Assembly: GCF_014268805.2 (NCBI RefSeq)
Contig: NZ_JABWRF020000001.1
Span: 1,312,001 to 1,376,000 of the forward strand
Direction: 5' to 3'
Length of the DNA stretch: 64,000 nucleotides
DNA from: Pseudomonas farsensis
GTDB taxonomy: Bacteria > Pseudomonadota > Gammaproteobacteria > Pseudomonadales > Pseudomonadaceae
The notes under the pieces were generated by a model. The model did not search any database and was not told where the DNA came from. It worked only from the letters and a program-made list of their open reading frames with translations. This document shows, piece after piece, positions 39,351 through 47,614 of this stretch. Numbering within the stretch: the stretch's first letter is position 1; each line of letters opens with the position of its first letter. A program made the translations under genes and the position numbers.

Positions 39351-39670
39351 GGCCGCACCTTGTGGCGGACCCACACGCAGATCGGGCCATCTTCTGTGTC
39401 ATGGATAGAAAAGATGAACCAGCCATCACCAGCCGGCTGAGTAGGGTTCCAGCTGGTGCAGTCTGCCGCGCCGTCGTGGTACCAGGCCGCCTGCAGTGTT
39501 TCGGGGGCGTCGTACTCAAACTCAACCTGCTTTACGTCCAGACCTCGATCATAGAACCAGGCATAGGGAATCAACTCCTCGTCCGTGGATGGCCACGCAG
39601 GGTGAGTCCAGAAGCCGTGCTCATCACGCTCGATGACTACCGGCTGAATCAGTTGCTTTTTTTCAGGCAT
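39347..39670 (-). CDS. Prophage hypothetical acidic protein
   Basis: 107 residues from the ATG at 39670 (AAGGA 7 bases upstream). Rich in Trp, Asp and Glu (DGWFIFSIHDTEDGPICVW). An ATG at 39691 is possible. Unknown. Confidence 0.6.
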   Translation of the reverse strand: MPEKKQLIQPVVIERDEHGFWTHPAWPSTDEELIPYAWFYDRGLDVKQVEFEYDAPETLQAAWYHDGAADCTSWNPTQPAGDGWFIFSIHDTEDGPICVWVRHKVRP

Positions 39671-39749
39671 GACTTCGTCCTTGGCCGCCATATCGCGGCA
39701 GTGAATAGAGGGGAGAGGGAGTTAAAGCTGGGTGGGGTACAAATGTGCT

Positions 39750-40475
39750 CTACAGTGCGAGTTCTGCCTGCAGTTCGCGTTGCCAAGTCGGTGCGCTGGT
39801 GTGCGCTTCGATGCGATCCGCGATCACACTGGCACGCTGGCCGGCGGATGGCGGGGTGTACATGCCGAACCGGCTGATGCTGCCGCCATTCACGGCGGCG
39901 TTCGTGCTGTCAGCCGATGCCAACGGCAGGCTCTGGAAGATTGCCGGGTCAAGCATCCGCAGGCCGTGCAGCCGGCATTGCGGCCGGCCCTGGCCATCGC
40001 AGATAGCATCCATCGCTGAACCCATCCGCTTCCACCACGCCGCTGTCCCGGGTGATCGCCATTGTCCGGAACTGCCCATGGCAACCATGCGCCAGGACTG
40101 GGCCAGACGCTGCAGGCGCTCTATCGATTCATGCATGTGCCAGACCGGAACCCCCAGTAGGTGGCCGGGCCATTTTTCGAGCAGCAGGTCATTGGCGTCT
40201 TCATCCCCATCGATCACGTCGGGGATAAGGGCCCAGTCAAAACCGGGGTGCCGGTGCCAGTCATCCACCCAGCGGATGTATCCCTCCACATCGACCTGGC
40301 CGCCTTTCTTCCAAACGGTGAACGCGCCGTTGTCGAAGACGAAGGACTGGCAGGCCTCGGCGACTATGCCCATGTCGTCTTGGCGCGGGAACGGCACCAA
40401 GGCGTGCCGGCCGGCCAGCAACCGTGCAGCATCCTTCCGCGTGCCTCCGATGGGTGTGCCGTGGTAGTGGATCAT
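39750..40475 (-). CDS. tRNA-guanine transglycosylase/DpdA-like prophage protein
   Basis: 241 residues. The segments FVFDNGAFTVWKKGG (D48), GVPVWHMHES, MVAMGSSGQW and HGLRML...LASADSTN (D189) follow the order of TGT-barrel motifs (substrate Asp, GG/GQ loop, HGLG-like turn, S-x-DS). DpdA proteins of this superfamily insert 7-deazaguanine into phage DNA. It is shorter than bona fide TGT and lacks a visible zinc site, so activity is uncertain. The cytosine methyltransferase gene is nearby. Confidence 0.5.
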   Translation of the reverse strand: MIHYHGTPIGGTRKDAARLLAGRHALVPFPRQDDMGIVAEACQSFVFDNGAFTVWKKGGQVDVEGYIRWVDDWHRHPGFDWALIPDVIDGDEDANDLLLEKWPGHLLGVPVWHMHESIERLQRLAQSWRMVAMGSSGQWRSPGTAAWWKRMGSAMDAICDGQGRPQCRLHGLRMLDPAIFQSLPLASADSTNAAVNGGSISRFGMYTPPSAGQRASVIADRIEAHTSAPTWQRELQAELAL

Positions 40476-40738
40476 CCGCTCAGCCTCACCGTTTCGATCT
40501 CAACGCCATCGTGTACGGCCTCGATCACCTGATCGCCACCGAATTGCTCGGCCAATTGGTCGGCGATCTGCTCGTGCCAGCCCTGCTTGATCAGTGCCGT
40601 GGCAGTCCTGATGTGCTCGACGCGGATCATCGACTGGCTGCGGATCTCCAGGGTGTAGACGATCACCTCTCCGTCACTAGGGCAGTTTGCGGCGAACGTT
40701 TGCCTGTAGGTATTGCTGGATCGGTTTTCTGTGGGCAT
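40472..40738 (-). CDS. Prophage hypothetical protein
   Basis: 88 residues from the ATG at 40738 (GAGG upstream). It overlaps the DpdA-like gene start by 4 bases. Contains an acidic helical part (HEQIADQLAEQFGGDQVIEA). Unknown. Confidence 0.6.
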   Translation of the reverse strand: MPTENRSSNTYRQTFAANCPSDGEVIVYTLEIRSQSMIRVEHIRTATALIKQGWHEQIADQLAEQFGGDQVIEAVHDGVEIETVRLSG

Positions 40739-40787
40739 GGGGATACCTCGCGGCTTATAGTTTGCCGAAATCGAAAAGGAGGTTGAG

Positions 40788-41030
40788 ATGCGCTGCTTTA
40801 TTTGCAATGGGAATGCGACCGACACCCCGTTCACTCATGGCGGAATATCGTTTGACTGTACGGGCTGCGGTGCTTACAGCATCTCGGGAACAGCCCTGCA
40901 TCTTTGCCAGAATGATCTCCTGGCATTTCATGTTGAGCGGTCTCGGGAATGGTTGGCTGAACGTCGAGAAGAAGGCGAGGAGCGCCCGATCATCTATGCG
41001 CTGGATGATCTATTGATTTTGCCTCGCTAG
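40788..41030 (+). CDS. Small zinc-ribbon protein on the plus strand
   Basis: 80 residues with two CxxC pairs (C3/C6 and C24/C27), predicted to bind zinc. AAAGGAGG precedes the ATG. It runs against the surrounding leftward operon and overlaps the methyltransferase stop by 4 bases, so it should have its own promoter (AT-rich 40740-40785). Confidence 0.65.
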   Translation: MRCFICNGNATDTPFTHGGISFDCTGCGAYSISGTALHLCQNDLLAFHVERSREWLAERREEGEERPIIYALDDLLILPR

Positions 41031-41950
41031 GCTGCTTTCAGTAACGCTTCAATCACGCGCTGGCCAGCTAGTGGCGGCACAGCGTTGCCTGCCATATGCA
41101 TGGTCAGCCGATGGTTGTCCGGGCGCAGGATGTCCGCCGGGAACGACATGGCGGCCAGGGCCTCGCTGGCGCTGAGCATCCGCATCCGGTCGCCGTCGAC
41201 CAATGCCCAGCGGTCAAGGGTGGTGATGGTGCCGATCGGCCTGTTTATATCGCGGCCGGTGGTGCCGGAGCCTTTGCCGTAGTAGGGCATGATGAATCGC
41301 TCACCGAAGCGCTGGCGGCCGTTGCGTACCCGGTCGAGCGTGGCCTGTGCCCGGCCTGGCTTTTCGATATGCGACCAGCGCCCAGCCTCGAAGTCGAGAA
41401 AACTGGCGGCTGACACATGCCGCTCTTGCGGGAGCTGCAGCATCAACGGCGCCTTGCTGCGGGTCAGCACAATGAACAGACGCACCCGGTGCTGCGGTAC
41501 GCCGAGGTCGGCGCAGTCTACGATGTGCGGCGCTGCCTGGTACCCCAAGGCCTGAACCGCTTGCAGCCATGCCGGGTAGAGCACCCAGTCGGTGAACTCC
41601 GGCACGTTCTCGATCACTGCCGCCTGCGGGCGGTGATACTCAAGGGCCGATACGGGCGCCCAAGCCGTCGAGCGAGATGCGTCATGTTCGGGGTTACCCG
41701 ACTTTTTGCCCCGGGCCTTGGCATGGCCCTGGCAGCAGGGAGAGGCGAGCAGGATGTCGTGTGCCGGCACTTGCTCCCAGCGTGCCTGGTGCAGGTCTTG
41801 GCAGACATGTTGCGTGTCTGGGTGGTTGGCGCTGTGCCATTCAACGGCTACCGGCCAGTGGTTTGCCGCCCAGAGAACCTGGACGCCAGCGGCGCGCGCG
41901 CCAGTGCTCCATCCGCCGAGGCCGGCGAATAGGTCGATTGCTGATGTCAT
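41027..41950 (-). CDS. C5-cytosine DNA methyltransferase
   Basis: 307 residues. Motif I DLFAGLGGWS, motif IV SPCCQGH (catalytic Cys72 after Pro), motif VI VIENVPEF, motif VIII QHRVRLF and motif X GNAVPP are all present. No restriction enzyme partner is adjacent, so it probably protects phage DNA or acts epigenetically. Recognition sequence unknown. Confidence 0.92.
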   Translation of the reverse strand: MTSAIDLFAGLGGWSTGARAAGVQVLWAANHWPVAVEWHSANHPDTQHVCQDLHQARWEQVPAHDILLASPCCQGHAKARGKKSGNPEHDASRSTAWAPVSALEYHRPQAAVIENVPEFTDWVLYPAWLQAVQALGYQAAPHIVDCADLGVPQHRVRLFIVLTRSKAPLMLQLPQERHVSAASFLDFEAGRWSHIEKPGRAQATLDRVRNGRQRFGERFIMPYYGKGSGTTGRDINRPIGTITTLDRWALVDGDRMRMLSASEALAAMSFPADILRPDNHRLTMHMAGNAVPPLAGQRVIEALLKAA

Positions 41951-42105
41951 GATGTTTTTTGATTTAACCCGTTGAATACTCTGAAGAAAGCGATCGGCCG
42001 CATAGGGCCAAGCGACCCTTTACCGTTGCAAGGAATTTCGCTAGAGTCTCCTCTCTCTAATGGTGGCAAAATAATAACAGCAAACTAATTGTGCGCGGGG
42101 TTGAA

Positions 42106-42762
42106 ATGGATGCAGATGAATTGACCGCTACAAACCAGGAAAGGAAATGGCCTGGGAATAGAGATTCTTATTTTAATAAGATGTTCTATGTGGTGTGCGC
42201 TTACGTTTTTATTGGGCTTCTGGTTTATTGTGCGTCTTCAATAATTCCTCCAATCAAAGCTATTTTGATGAAGAAGGAGGAAATAATGGCTGCGCAGCTC
42301 GTAGGGTTGCAAAGGATACCAAAAATGGAAGAGGCCATCCAGAGGATGGAGGAGAGGCAGGTGGCATTGACTTCGAAATCAATGGATGACCGCCTGTCTA
42401 AAATAGAAAGTGCCGTAACTAGTGGCGATCTGAGTGTCGAAGAAATCAAGGAGCTTTCTCAGCTTGCTGAAGAGGTTAAAAGCTTGAAAGGATTTCTCGT
42501 TAAGGATCCATCGGCTTTCTTCGAGCTAAAAGAATTGCAATCTAATTACAAGGCTCTGGTTTCTGATCAGGCCAAATATGCGGTTAAAGACGTAGTGGAC
42601 TCCCAGATCACCACGATGCAGTGGGTTGGTGGTATTTTTATGACTATTGTCCTTGCCGTATTATTTAGCCCTCTTGCAACGAAAACCAAAGCTACAAGGC
42701 CCCTCAAGAAGAGTCGTGCTAGCGAAGGCGAAGGTGATGCGGCGGAGGAGGAGTCGCCATGA
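42106..42762 (+). CDS. Two-helix membrane protein with coiled coil
   Basis: 218 residues. One membrane helix near 26-50 (MFYVVCAYVFIGLLVYCASS), a long coiled-coil middle (about 55-160), a second helix near 171-190 (GGIFMTIVLAVLFSP) and a charged tail. AT-richer than neighbours and opposite in strand to the leftward operon, so a cargo gene. It overlaps the next gene by ATGA. Confidence 0.65.
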   Translation: MDADELTATNQERKWPGNRDSYFNKMFYVVCAYVFIGLLVYCASSIIPPIKAILMKKEEIMAAQLVGLQRIPKMEEAIQRMEERQVALTSKSMDDRLSKIESAVTSGDLSVEEIKELSQLAEEVKSLKGFLVKDPSAFFELKELQSNYKALVSDQAKYAVKDVVDSQITTMQWVGGIFMTIVLAVLFSPLATKTKATRPLKKSRASEGEGDAAEEESP

Positions 42763-43055
42763 TAGCATTTGTGACATTGATATTTTCGGTCAGCGATATC
42801 AGTGCAGAACGTAAGAATAACTTGAGAAATCTAGCTTTGGGTTTAGGTTTCGATACCCATGTTGATAGTGATCAAGGGAAGAGGTTGTCTCTGCCGGAAA
42901 TGGTTTTTTGCGGCAAATTTGAGGGTGAAACTGCTGCAAAAATAAGAGACGATGTAAATCAGCAGGTTTCCTATGCGATGGATGTGACCGCGGCGAAGAT
43001 TAGATATATGGTTTTAGTTAGTAACGGATATGCCTGGGCGTTAAAAACTATATGA
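42759..43055 (+). CDS. 98-residue protein, possible GhoS/Cas2-like ferredoxin fold
   Basis: The strand-helix-strand-strand-helix-strand order (VTLIFSV, a helix to GLGF, DTHVDSD, LPEMVFCGKFEG, a helix ETAAKIRDDVNQQVSYAM, IRYMVLVS) resembles GhoS (DUF2622), the antitoxin ribonuclease of type V systems. The resemblance is at fold level and unproven. Translationally coupled to the membrane protein upstream. Confidence 0.5.
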   Translation: MIAFVTLIFSVSDISAERKNNLRNLALGLGFDTHVDSDQGKRLSLPEMVFCGKFEGETAAKIRDDVNQQVSYAMDVTAAKIRYMVLVSNGYAWALKTI

Positions 43056-43080
43056 TTAGATACTGAGTGCAGTTCACGCC

Positions 43081-43289
43081 CTATATTTTTGCCCTGTGCT
43101 GAGCGCAAGCTCCAACGGCAGCAACAATCTTGGCGGCCTCTGCTTCGTCGAGCGTGGTGTTGGTGGAGGTGGCGATCCAGCCAACCGCCACTAGATAGGA
43201 AGGTCAGCTTCTCGCTGCGGTTACCGCGGACTCATCGGGATATTCGGTTTGACGCTGTAGGCCAGTACCTTGCGTGATGCACGGATCAT
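43081..43289 (-). pseudogene. Decayed leftward gene
   Basis: A 36-codon frame ending at 43081 reads GWIATSTNTTLDEAEAAKIV and looks like the end of a normal protein. An upstream start (MIRASRKVLAYSVKPNIP, ATG at 43289) is in another frame. At least one frameshift would join them. It may be a broken prophage gene. Confidence 0.4.
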
Positions 43290-43319
43290 GAGTTTCTTAA
43301 TACTGTCAGCGCCATTGCC

Positions 43320-43338
43320 GGGCTGGCGTGATTCGTTG
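43320..43338. repeat. Direct repeat flanking the GIY-YIG gene, copy 1
   Basis: GGGCTGGCGTGATTCGTTG, identical to 44165-44183. The similarity extends to about 30 bp with a few mismatches (GCGCC... on the far side). Confidence 0.8.
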
Positions 43339-43373
43339 AAGTGGGGAGGGCGCTGACGGGCAGCGTCCGATGG

Positions 43374-44135
43374 TCAGGCCAGGTCAGCGAGAGGAAGCGG
43401 CACCTGGGCCTGATCGGTGGAACCGGCAGGGCGAACGGTGTTGAACCCTTTCTCAACCGCCGCCAGGTTTTTGATCCAGTGACTTTCTCGCTGGGTGATG
43501 TAGGCCGTTCGATTGGTGCAACTCTCCGGGTAGGCGATCACGTCGAGCACGGAGAACTCCCAGTCGGTGATTTCGGATCCGCCGAGCGCTGCGTGGAACT
43601 TGCAGCTGGTTGGGTTGCTCAAGTGCTGCCACCACCGCAGCGTGAATGGCTGCGTGGTCTGCCCAATGTAGACGCGGCCGCTGGACTTCTGGCGCACCTG
43701 GTAAATCACCGGCGGCGAACGACCCTCGCTGGCTAGGCGGAACTCTGAAAGATCACGAAACTTGGCAGTCGCCTGGCACGCCTCGGTGCAGTAGTCATGG
43801 CTTTTCGTTTCGGTGTGCGGGTCGTTGTACTTGTCGATCAACTTGAAGGCGGTGCCGCACTCCTTGCACGGTCTGTTCTCGAAGCGCCCCAGCAGGTAGC
43901 TGTCGTTCTCGTCGATCGGCTGGATGTGCAGCAAATACTCGTGCGCGTCCATGTCCTTGCGGAGCACGCGCGAGGGAAACTGGCGCTCGTATTGCTCCTC
44001 GACAACGGCTTTCGCTGTTTTGCGGTCGGTCGCTTCAACCATTCCGCTGAACACTGGTGGCCACGCCCATCCAGCCTCCCCATGTGCGCTGGTAGCCGGG
44101 CGGCGCCCCTTTATCTGGTAGTAGAACTTCGCCAT
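43374..44135 (-). CDS. GIY-YIG nuclease-domain protein
   Basis: 253 residues. The C-terminal half has a GIY-YIG-like nuclease motif, VIYQVRQKSSGRVYIGQTT followed by LRWWQH, and an N-terminal part with two Cys pairs (CKECG, CTEACQ) that may bind zinc. GGAGAG precedes the ATG at 44135. It is flanked by a 19-bp direct repeat, suggesting a mobile cassette. Confidence 0.75.
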   Translation of the reverse strand: MAKFYYQIKGRRPATSAHGEAGWAWPPVFSGMVEATDRKTAKAVVEEQYERQFPSRVLRKDMDAHEYLLHIQPIDENDSYLLGRFENRPCKECGTAFKLIDKYNDPHTETKSHDYCTEACQATAKFRDLSEFRLASEGRSPPVIYQVRQKSSGRVYIGQTTQPFTLRWWQHLSNPTSCKFHAALGGSEITDWEFSVLDVIAYPESCTNRTAYITQRESHWIKNLAAVEKGFNTVRPAGSTDQAQVPLPLADLA

Positions 44136-44164
44136 GGCTCTCTCCATGCTTACGCGCCCCTGGC

Positions 44165-44183
44165 GGGCTGGCGTGATTCGTTG
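44165..44183. repeat. Direct repeat flanking the GIY-YIG gene, copy 2
   Basis: GGGCTGGCGTGATTCGTTG, identical to 43320-43338. Confidence 0.8.
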
Positions 44184-44263
44184 GGGTGAATGACGGGTGG
44201 CCGCTTGTGCTCGCCGTTGTGACCTACGCTCTATGGGCTGAACCCATAAACGTGGAGATCATC

Positions 44264-44434
44264 ATGTCCAAAGGTGGAGGCAGTAAAAGCTCGGGCGGCT
44301 CGGGTAAAGGCTCGAGCGGATCAGGTCGCGGACAGTCGAGTCATCCGGGGCCAGGTGGAAACTGGCCGAGCACAACCGGGAAAGTTTCCGGCGACAACCG
44401 GGGCAATGCAGCCCCAGGCGGAAAGAAGGGCTGA
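44264..44434 (+). CDS. Gly/Ser-rich small prophage protein
   Basis: 56 residues of low complexity, MSKGGGSKSSGGSGKGSSGS. GTGGAGATC lies upstream. The disordered protein pattern occurs in other Pseudomonas phages; role unknown. It converges with the YejK-like gene. Confidence 0.6.
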   Translation: MSKGGGSKSSGGSGKGSSGSGRGQSSHPGPGGNWPSTTGKVSGDNRGNAAPGGKKG

Positions 44435-45445
44435 TCAGTCCTTAACTGATCGCTTGATCTGATCGACCAACTGAGTCGGCACGCCCTTGATCATGAGCGT
44501 GCCGGCATCCTGGTCAAACTCGATCTTGTTGCCCAGCAGGTGCGCTTCGAAGCTGATCGACAAACCCTCTGCACGCCCGGTGAAGCGTCGGAACTGGTTG
44601 ATGGTGCGCTTGTCGGCCGGGATCTCGCTCGACAGACCATAGTCGGCGCCCTGGACGAACTCTGCGAAGTTCTGTGGTCGCTCTTCATCGAGCAGCTCGG
44701 ACAGTTCTTTCAGCGCGACCGGCTCGCCGAGCTTGGTCTGGGCCGCTGTATATTCAACCAGGGTGTGCGTCTTCTCGCGCGCCAAATCTTCCGGCAGATC
44801 CTCACGCTCAACGTAGTCGCTGAACGCCTTGAGCAGCGTCCGGGTTTCGCCGGGGCCGTCGACGCCTTCCTGGCAGCCGATGAAATCCCGGAAGTAGTCC
44901 GAGATCTTCCGGCCACCCTTACCCTTGATGAACGACACGTACTGCTTGGAAACTGGATTGTTGCGCCATTCCGAGAGGTTGATGCGAGCGGCCAGGTTCA
45001 GCTGGGACAGGTCCAGGTGCCGGGATGGCTTCACCTCCAGCTCGGCGCTCACCGAAACGCTGTCACTGTGCTGCAGCAGGGCAATGGCCAGGTAATCGGT
45101 CATGCCTTGCTGGTAGTGGGCAAACAGGACGTGGCCACCGGTGGTTAGGTTCGACTCTTCCATCAGCTTGGTCAGGTGCTCGACAGACTCGCGGGTGAAT
45201 TCCACGAAGTCGGTTTTGCCGTCTACGAACGAGCGGAGCCAGCCGCTGAACGGGTAGGCACCGGACTCGTCGTGGAAGAAGCCCCAGGCCTTGCCCTGTT
45301 TCGCGTTGTAGGCGTCGTTGAGGTCGAACAGCAGGTTGTCGGTGGCTTCGCTTGGCGCAAGCGTTGCCTGGGCCTTATGCAGCACTGCCGGGCTGCCGTC
45401 TGGCTTCTTGTCGATGAAGTGCATCACTGCGTTGCGGATAGGCAT
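44435..45445 (-). CDS. Nucleoid-associated protein NdpA/YejK family
   Basis: 336 residues. [39 protein letters not shown] and the C-terminal [15 protein letters not shown] are typical of the YejK family (37-kDa nucleoid-associated). A phage-borne copy of a host nucleoid protein; it may interfere with host nucleoid factors or topoisomerases (inference). GGAGG before the ATG at 45445. Confidence 0.8.
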   Translation of the reverse strand: MPIRNAVMHFIDKKPDGSPAVLHKAQATLAPSEATDNLLFDLNDAYNAKQGKAWGFFHDESGAYPFSGWLRSFVDGKTDFVEFTRESVEHLTKLMEESNLTTGGHVLFAHYQQGMTDYLAIALLQHSDSVSVSAELEVKPSRHLDLSQLNLAARINLSEWRNNPVSKQYVSFIKGKGGRKISDYFRDFIGCQEGVDGPGETRTLLKAFSDYVEREDLPEDLAREKTHTLVEYTAAQTKLGEPVALKELSELLDEERPQNFAEFVQGADYGLSSEIPADKRTINQFRRFTGRAEGLSISFEAHLLGNKIEFDQDAGTLMIKGVPTQLVDQIKRSVKD

Positions 45446-45541
45446 GGTGAATCCTCCGTGGCCGGCTGGCGGCATGGTGGCAATTTGGTTTGGGATGGGA
45501 TATCAAAGGCGTACGGCGCGGTGCCGAGGAAGGAGCAACTA

Positions 45542-45988
45542 ATGAACGCTACGGATTTCGATTTAGACGTACTTGGATTTAGGCAGCGCTTAGCGGCACG
45601 CAAATTTGATGTTCAGAGTGCTCAGGATTACATAAATGAACTGGGCAAGCGCTGGGCTGAATCAGCGCAAAGCTACTTCAAGGATGTCGTCTCAGTAACA
45701 CTTAACGCTGGCGAATCCAGATTTGAAGGTGATGTACTAGGTAGAAAATTCTCAATCCATTACGCGCCGATCGGCTCAGAAGGTGAGGGAGTGATTGAGG
45801 CCGTTCTTTGTACACGAGATCTAATCAATGGACAGCCTATAGCTATTGCTAGCTTTTTTGTGACGGCCCGCGGCTGCATCTTCTCGATGGATGGGAAGAA
45901 ACACCTGGATTTGGCAGATCGAGGCGCCGACCTCACGTTGCTAGCGACTATAGCCAAGCGCGTGATCAACGCTTCCTCAAGAGCGTAG
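45542..45988 (+). CDS. Hypothetical cytoplasmic protein (plus-strand cargo)
   Basis: 148 residues from the ATG at 45542 (AAGGAG upstream). AT-richer than its neighbours and opposite to the operon. It overlaps the convergent neighbour's end by 12 bases. No domain recognised; the pattern suggests an alpha/beta fold. Confidence 0.6.
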   Translation: MNATDFDLDVLGFRQRLAARKFDVQSAQDYINELGKRWAESAQSYFKDVVSVTLNAGESRFEGDVLGRKFSIHYAPIGSEGEGVIEAVLCTRDLINGQPIAIASFFVTARGCIFSMDGKKHLDLADRGADLTLLATIAKRVINASSRA

Positions 45989-46333
45989 GGGGCTGATTAC
46001 TTCGTCGCCAGGGTCTCGGCGCAGTTCTCGCAAGCTATTTTCTGCGAACTGATGCGCGAGCTTCGGTGAAATGTAGAAAGCTGGCGCGTCAGGCCGTTCA
46101 AGTCGACGCGCCCGCTCATCAGGCTCTTGCGCAATCCACGACAGGGCCAGATCCTGCCAGAGCTCCTGCACCTGGTCGTAGCCGTACCGATCGATCTCGG
46201 CAGCCAGTGCAGCCTTGATCCCTGCAGGCATGTTGAAGAACACCTTCTCGATACCCAGCCTCTCGGCCTGCTGCTTCTGGCGCTCCCGGTAGTCCGCCGA
46301 GTGCTTGGCACCTCCCGTCTTCTTCTCGGCCAT
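45977..46333 (-). CDS. Prophage hypothetical protein
   Basis: 118 residues from the ATG at 46333 (GGAGG upstream). Basic N-terminus KHSADYRERQKQQAERLGIE, helical; possibly DNA-binding. Unknown. Confidence 0.6.
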   Translation of the reverse strand: MAEKKTGGAKHSADYRERQKQQAERLGIEKVFFNMPAGIKAALAAEIDRYGYDQVQELWQDLALSWIAQEPDERARRLERPDAPAFYISPKLAHQFAENSLRELRRDPGDEVISPLRS

Positions 46334-46414
46334 GGCCGATACCTCCCAAGCCGCTGGGCGGCAGATTAATGTGCTGCTGGCGCCGGCCATGCCGAACGCG
46401 TGCTCTGATGCGGC

Positions 46415-46942
46415 TCAAGGTCGATCCCCGTAAAGCGGAAAGTCGAGGCCGTTCTCCTCGATGATCTTTTTGAGATATCCGTCGCTGATGCCAAGACGGC
46501 CAGCGACAAAGTGCCGGCTCAACCCCTTGCCGCTGTTGGCGCGCACCAGGTCTACTATCCGCGCCTTTTCTGCGGCTCTCGCCTGGCGAGCAATCTCGCG
46601 CTGCTGGCGCTCTTTGTTGTTCGATCTGAACAGGAAGCCGTGGGCCTTCGACATGCGGTGGAGCTCTGTGCGGCCGATACCCAGTTCACGGACAGCCTCA
46701 CCAAGTGTCATCGTCTTGGCCGCTTCCTTGACCCGCTGGAGCAGCTCGCGCTCAGCACGTAGGCGCTCAGTGATAGAATGATCACCTGCAGCCAGATCGG
46801 CAGCGTGATGAGGACGGCGTGGCACCGGCTCAAAGCCTCGCAGCACCTGGACGCTGCCACCACTGCCGAAGAAGTTGTCGATGCTCGCATTGAGCTGGGC
46901 CAGCACCGCCTCGCGCGGGTCATGAGTGGGTGCGCCGTTCAT
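46415..46942 (-). CDS. DNA-binding protein with two helix-turn-helix segments
   Basis: 175 residues. Predicted helix-turn-helices in MTLGEAVRELGIGRTELHRM and SRHFVAGRLGISDGYLKKII, separated by a charged helix rich in Arg and Glu. It overlaps the upstream gene by 4 bases. A regulator or replication accessory. Confidence 0.6.
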   Translation of the reverse strand: MNGAPTHDPREAVLAQLNASIDNFFGSGGSVQVLRGFEPVPRRPHHAADLAAGDHSITERLRAERELLQRVKEAAKTMTLGEAVRELGIGRTELHRMSKAHGFLFRSNNKERQQREIARQARAAEKARIVDLVRANSGKGLSRHFVAGRLGISDGYLKKIIEENGLDFPLYGDRP

Positions 46943-47208
46943 TGCAGTGCGCCTCGCTTGCTGGCTATTCCAGCTTCCATTGCATCGACGAAGCGCATCG
47001 CTGCGCGATGACTGAAGCAGAAGCCCTTTGTCAGCCCCGTGGAAATCTCGATGACATGCCAAGCTTTGCCTTTGGCGACCGCCTGGAAGCGAGGCCCCTG
47101 CGGTGGAGCAGGGCGCCCGATCTTCTCGTAGAACTCGGTAGTGGCCATGACGGTACGAGCACGCATATCAGCCAAAACGGCCGCGCGTTCTTGAAGGCGT
47201 GGGTGCAT
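46939..47208 (-). CDS. Prophage hypothetical protein
   Basis: 89 residues, MHPRLQERAAVLADMRARTV; GGAG upstream. Coupled by ATGA to the helix-turn-helix gene. Unknown. Confidence 0.58.
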   Translation of the reverse strand: MHPRLQERAAVLADMRARTVMATTEFYEKIGRPAPPQGPRFQAVAKGKAWHVIEISTGLTKGFCFSHRAAMRFVDAMEAGIASKRGALQ

Positions 47209-47227
47209 GGTGTGCTCCTTTTGGGTG

Positions 47228-47611
47228 TTATACGTAGTGTTCGAAGGATTCGGCTTTGCGGGCTATGCGGAACACCGCTTCACGGCGTTCTGCTGCGCGA
47301 CGATCGCGGCGTATCGGGTCGCTGTCGCTGATGGCGGAATGCATGGCGATCAGCCCGGCGAGCGCGATGCACAGCGGGCTGATGATCTGCTGGCGCATGG
47401 CTTTGGTGACCGCCTCGATGCGCCGGCCGGCTTCCAGCTTGAAGAGAGCGGCCTCGATGCGATTGGCGACGGTGCCTGGGCTGACTGTCATCTGGCGGGC
47501 GATTTCTTTAGTGGTTAGGCCTTGGGCCACCCACAGCAGCGCTTCAAGCTCACGGGGAGCCAGCGCCTTACCGAGCTGGCCAATCCATGAGCCGCAGGTG
47601 ATCGTGTCCAT
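47228..47611 (-). CDS. LuxR-type helix-turn-helix protein
   Basis: 127 residues. A C-terminal-type LuxR (GerE) domain, LAPRELEALLWVAQGLTTKE with IARQMTVSPGTVANRI, is followed by a hydrophobic stretch (SPLCIALAGLIAMHSA). Lies 3 bp after the ParB-like gene. A possible late regulator. Confidence 0.75.
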   Translation of the reverse strand: MDTITCGSWIGQLGKALAPRELEALLWVAQGLTTKEIARQMTVSPGTVANRIEAALFKLEAGRRIEAVTKAMRQQIISPLCIALAGLIAMHSAISDSDPIRRDRRAAERREAVFRIARKAESFEHYV

Positions 47612-47614
47612 GAT

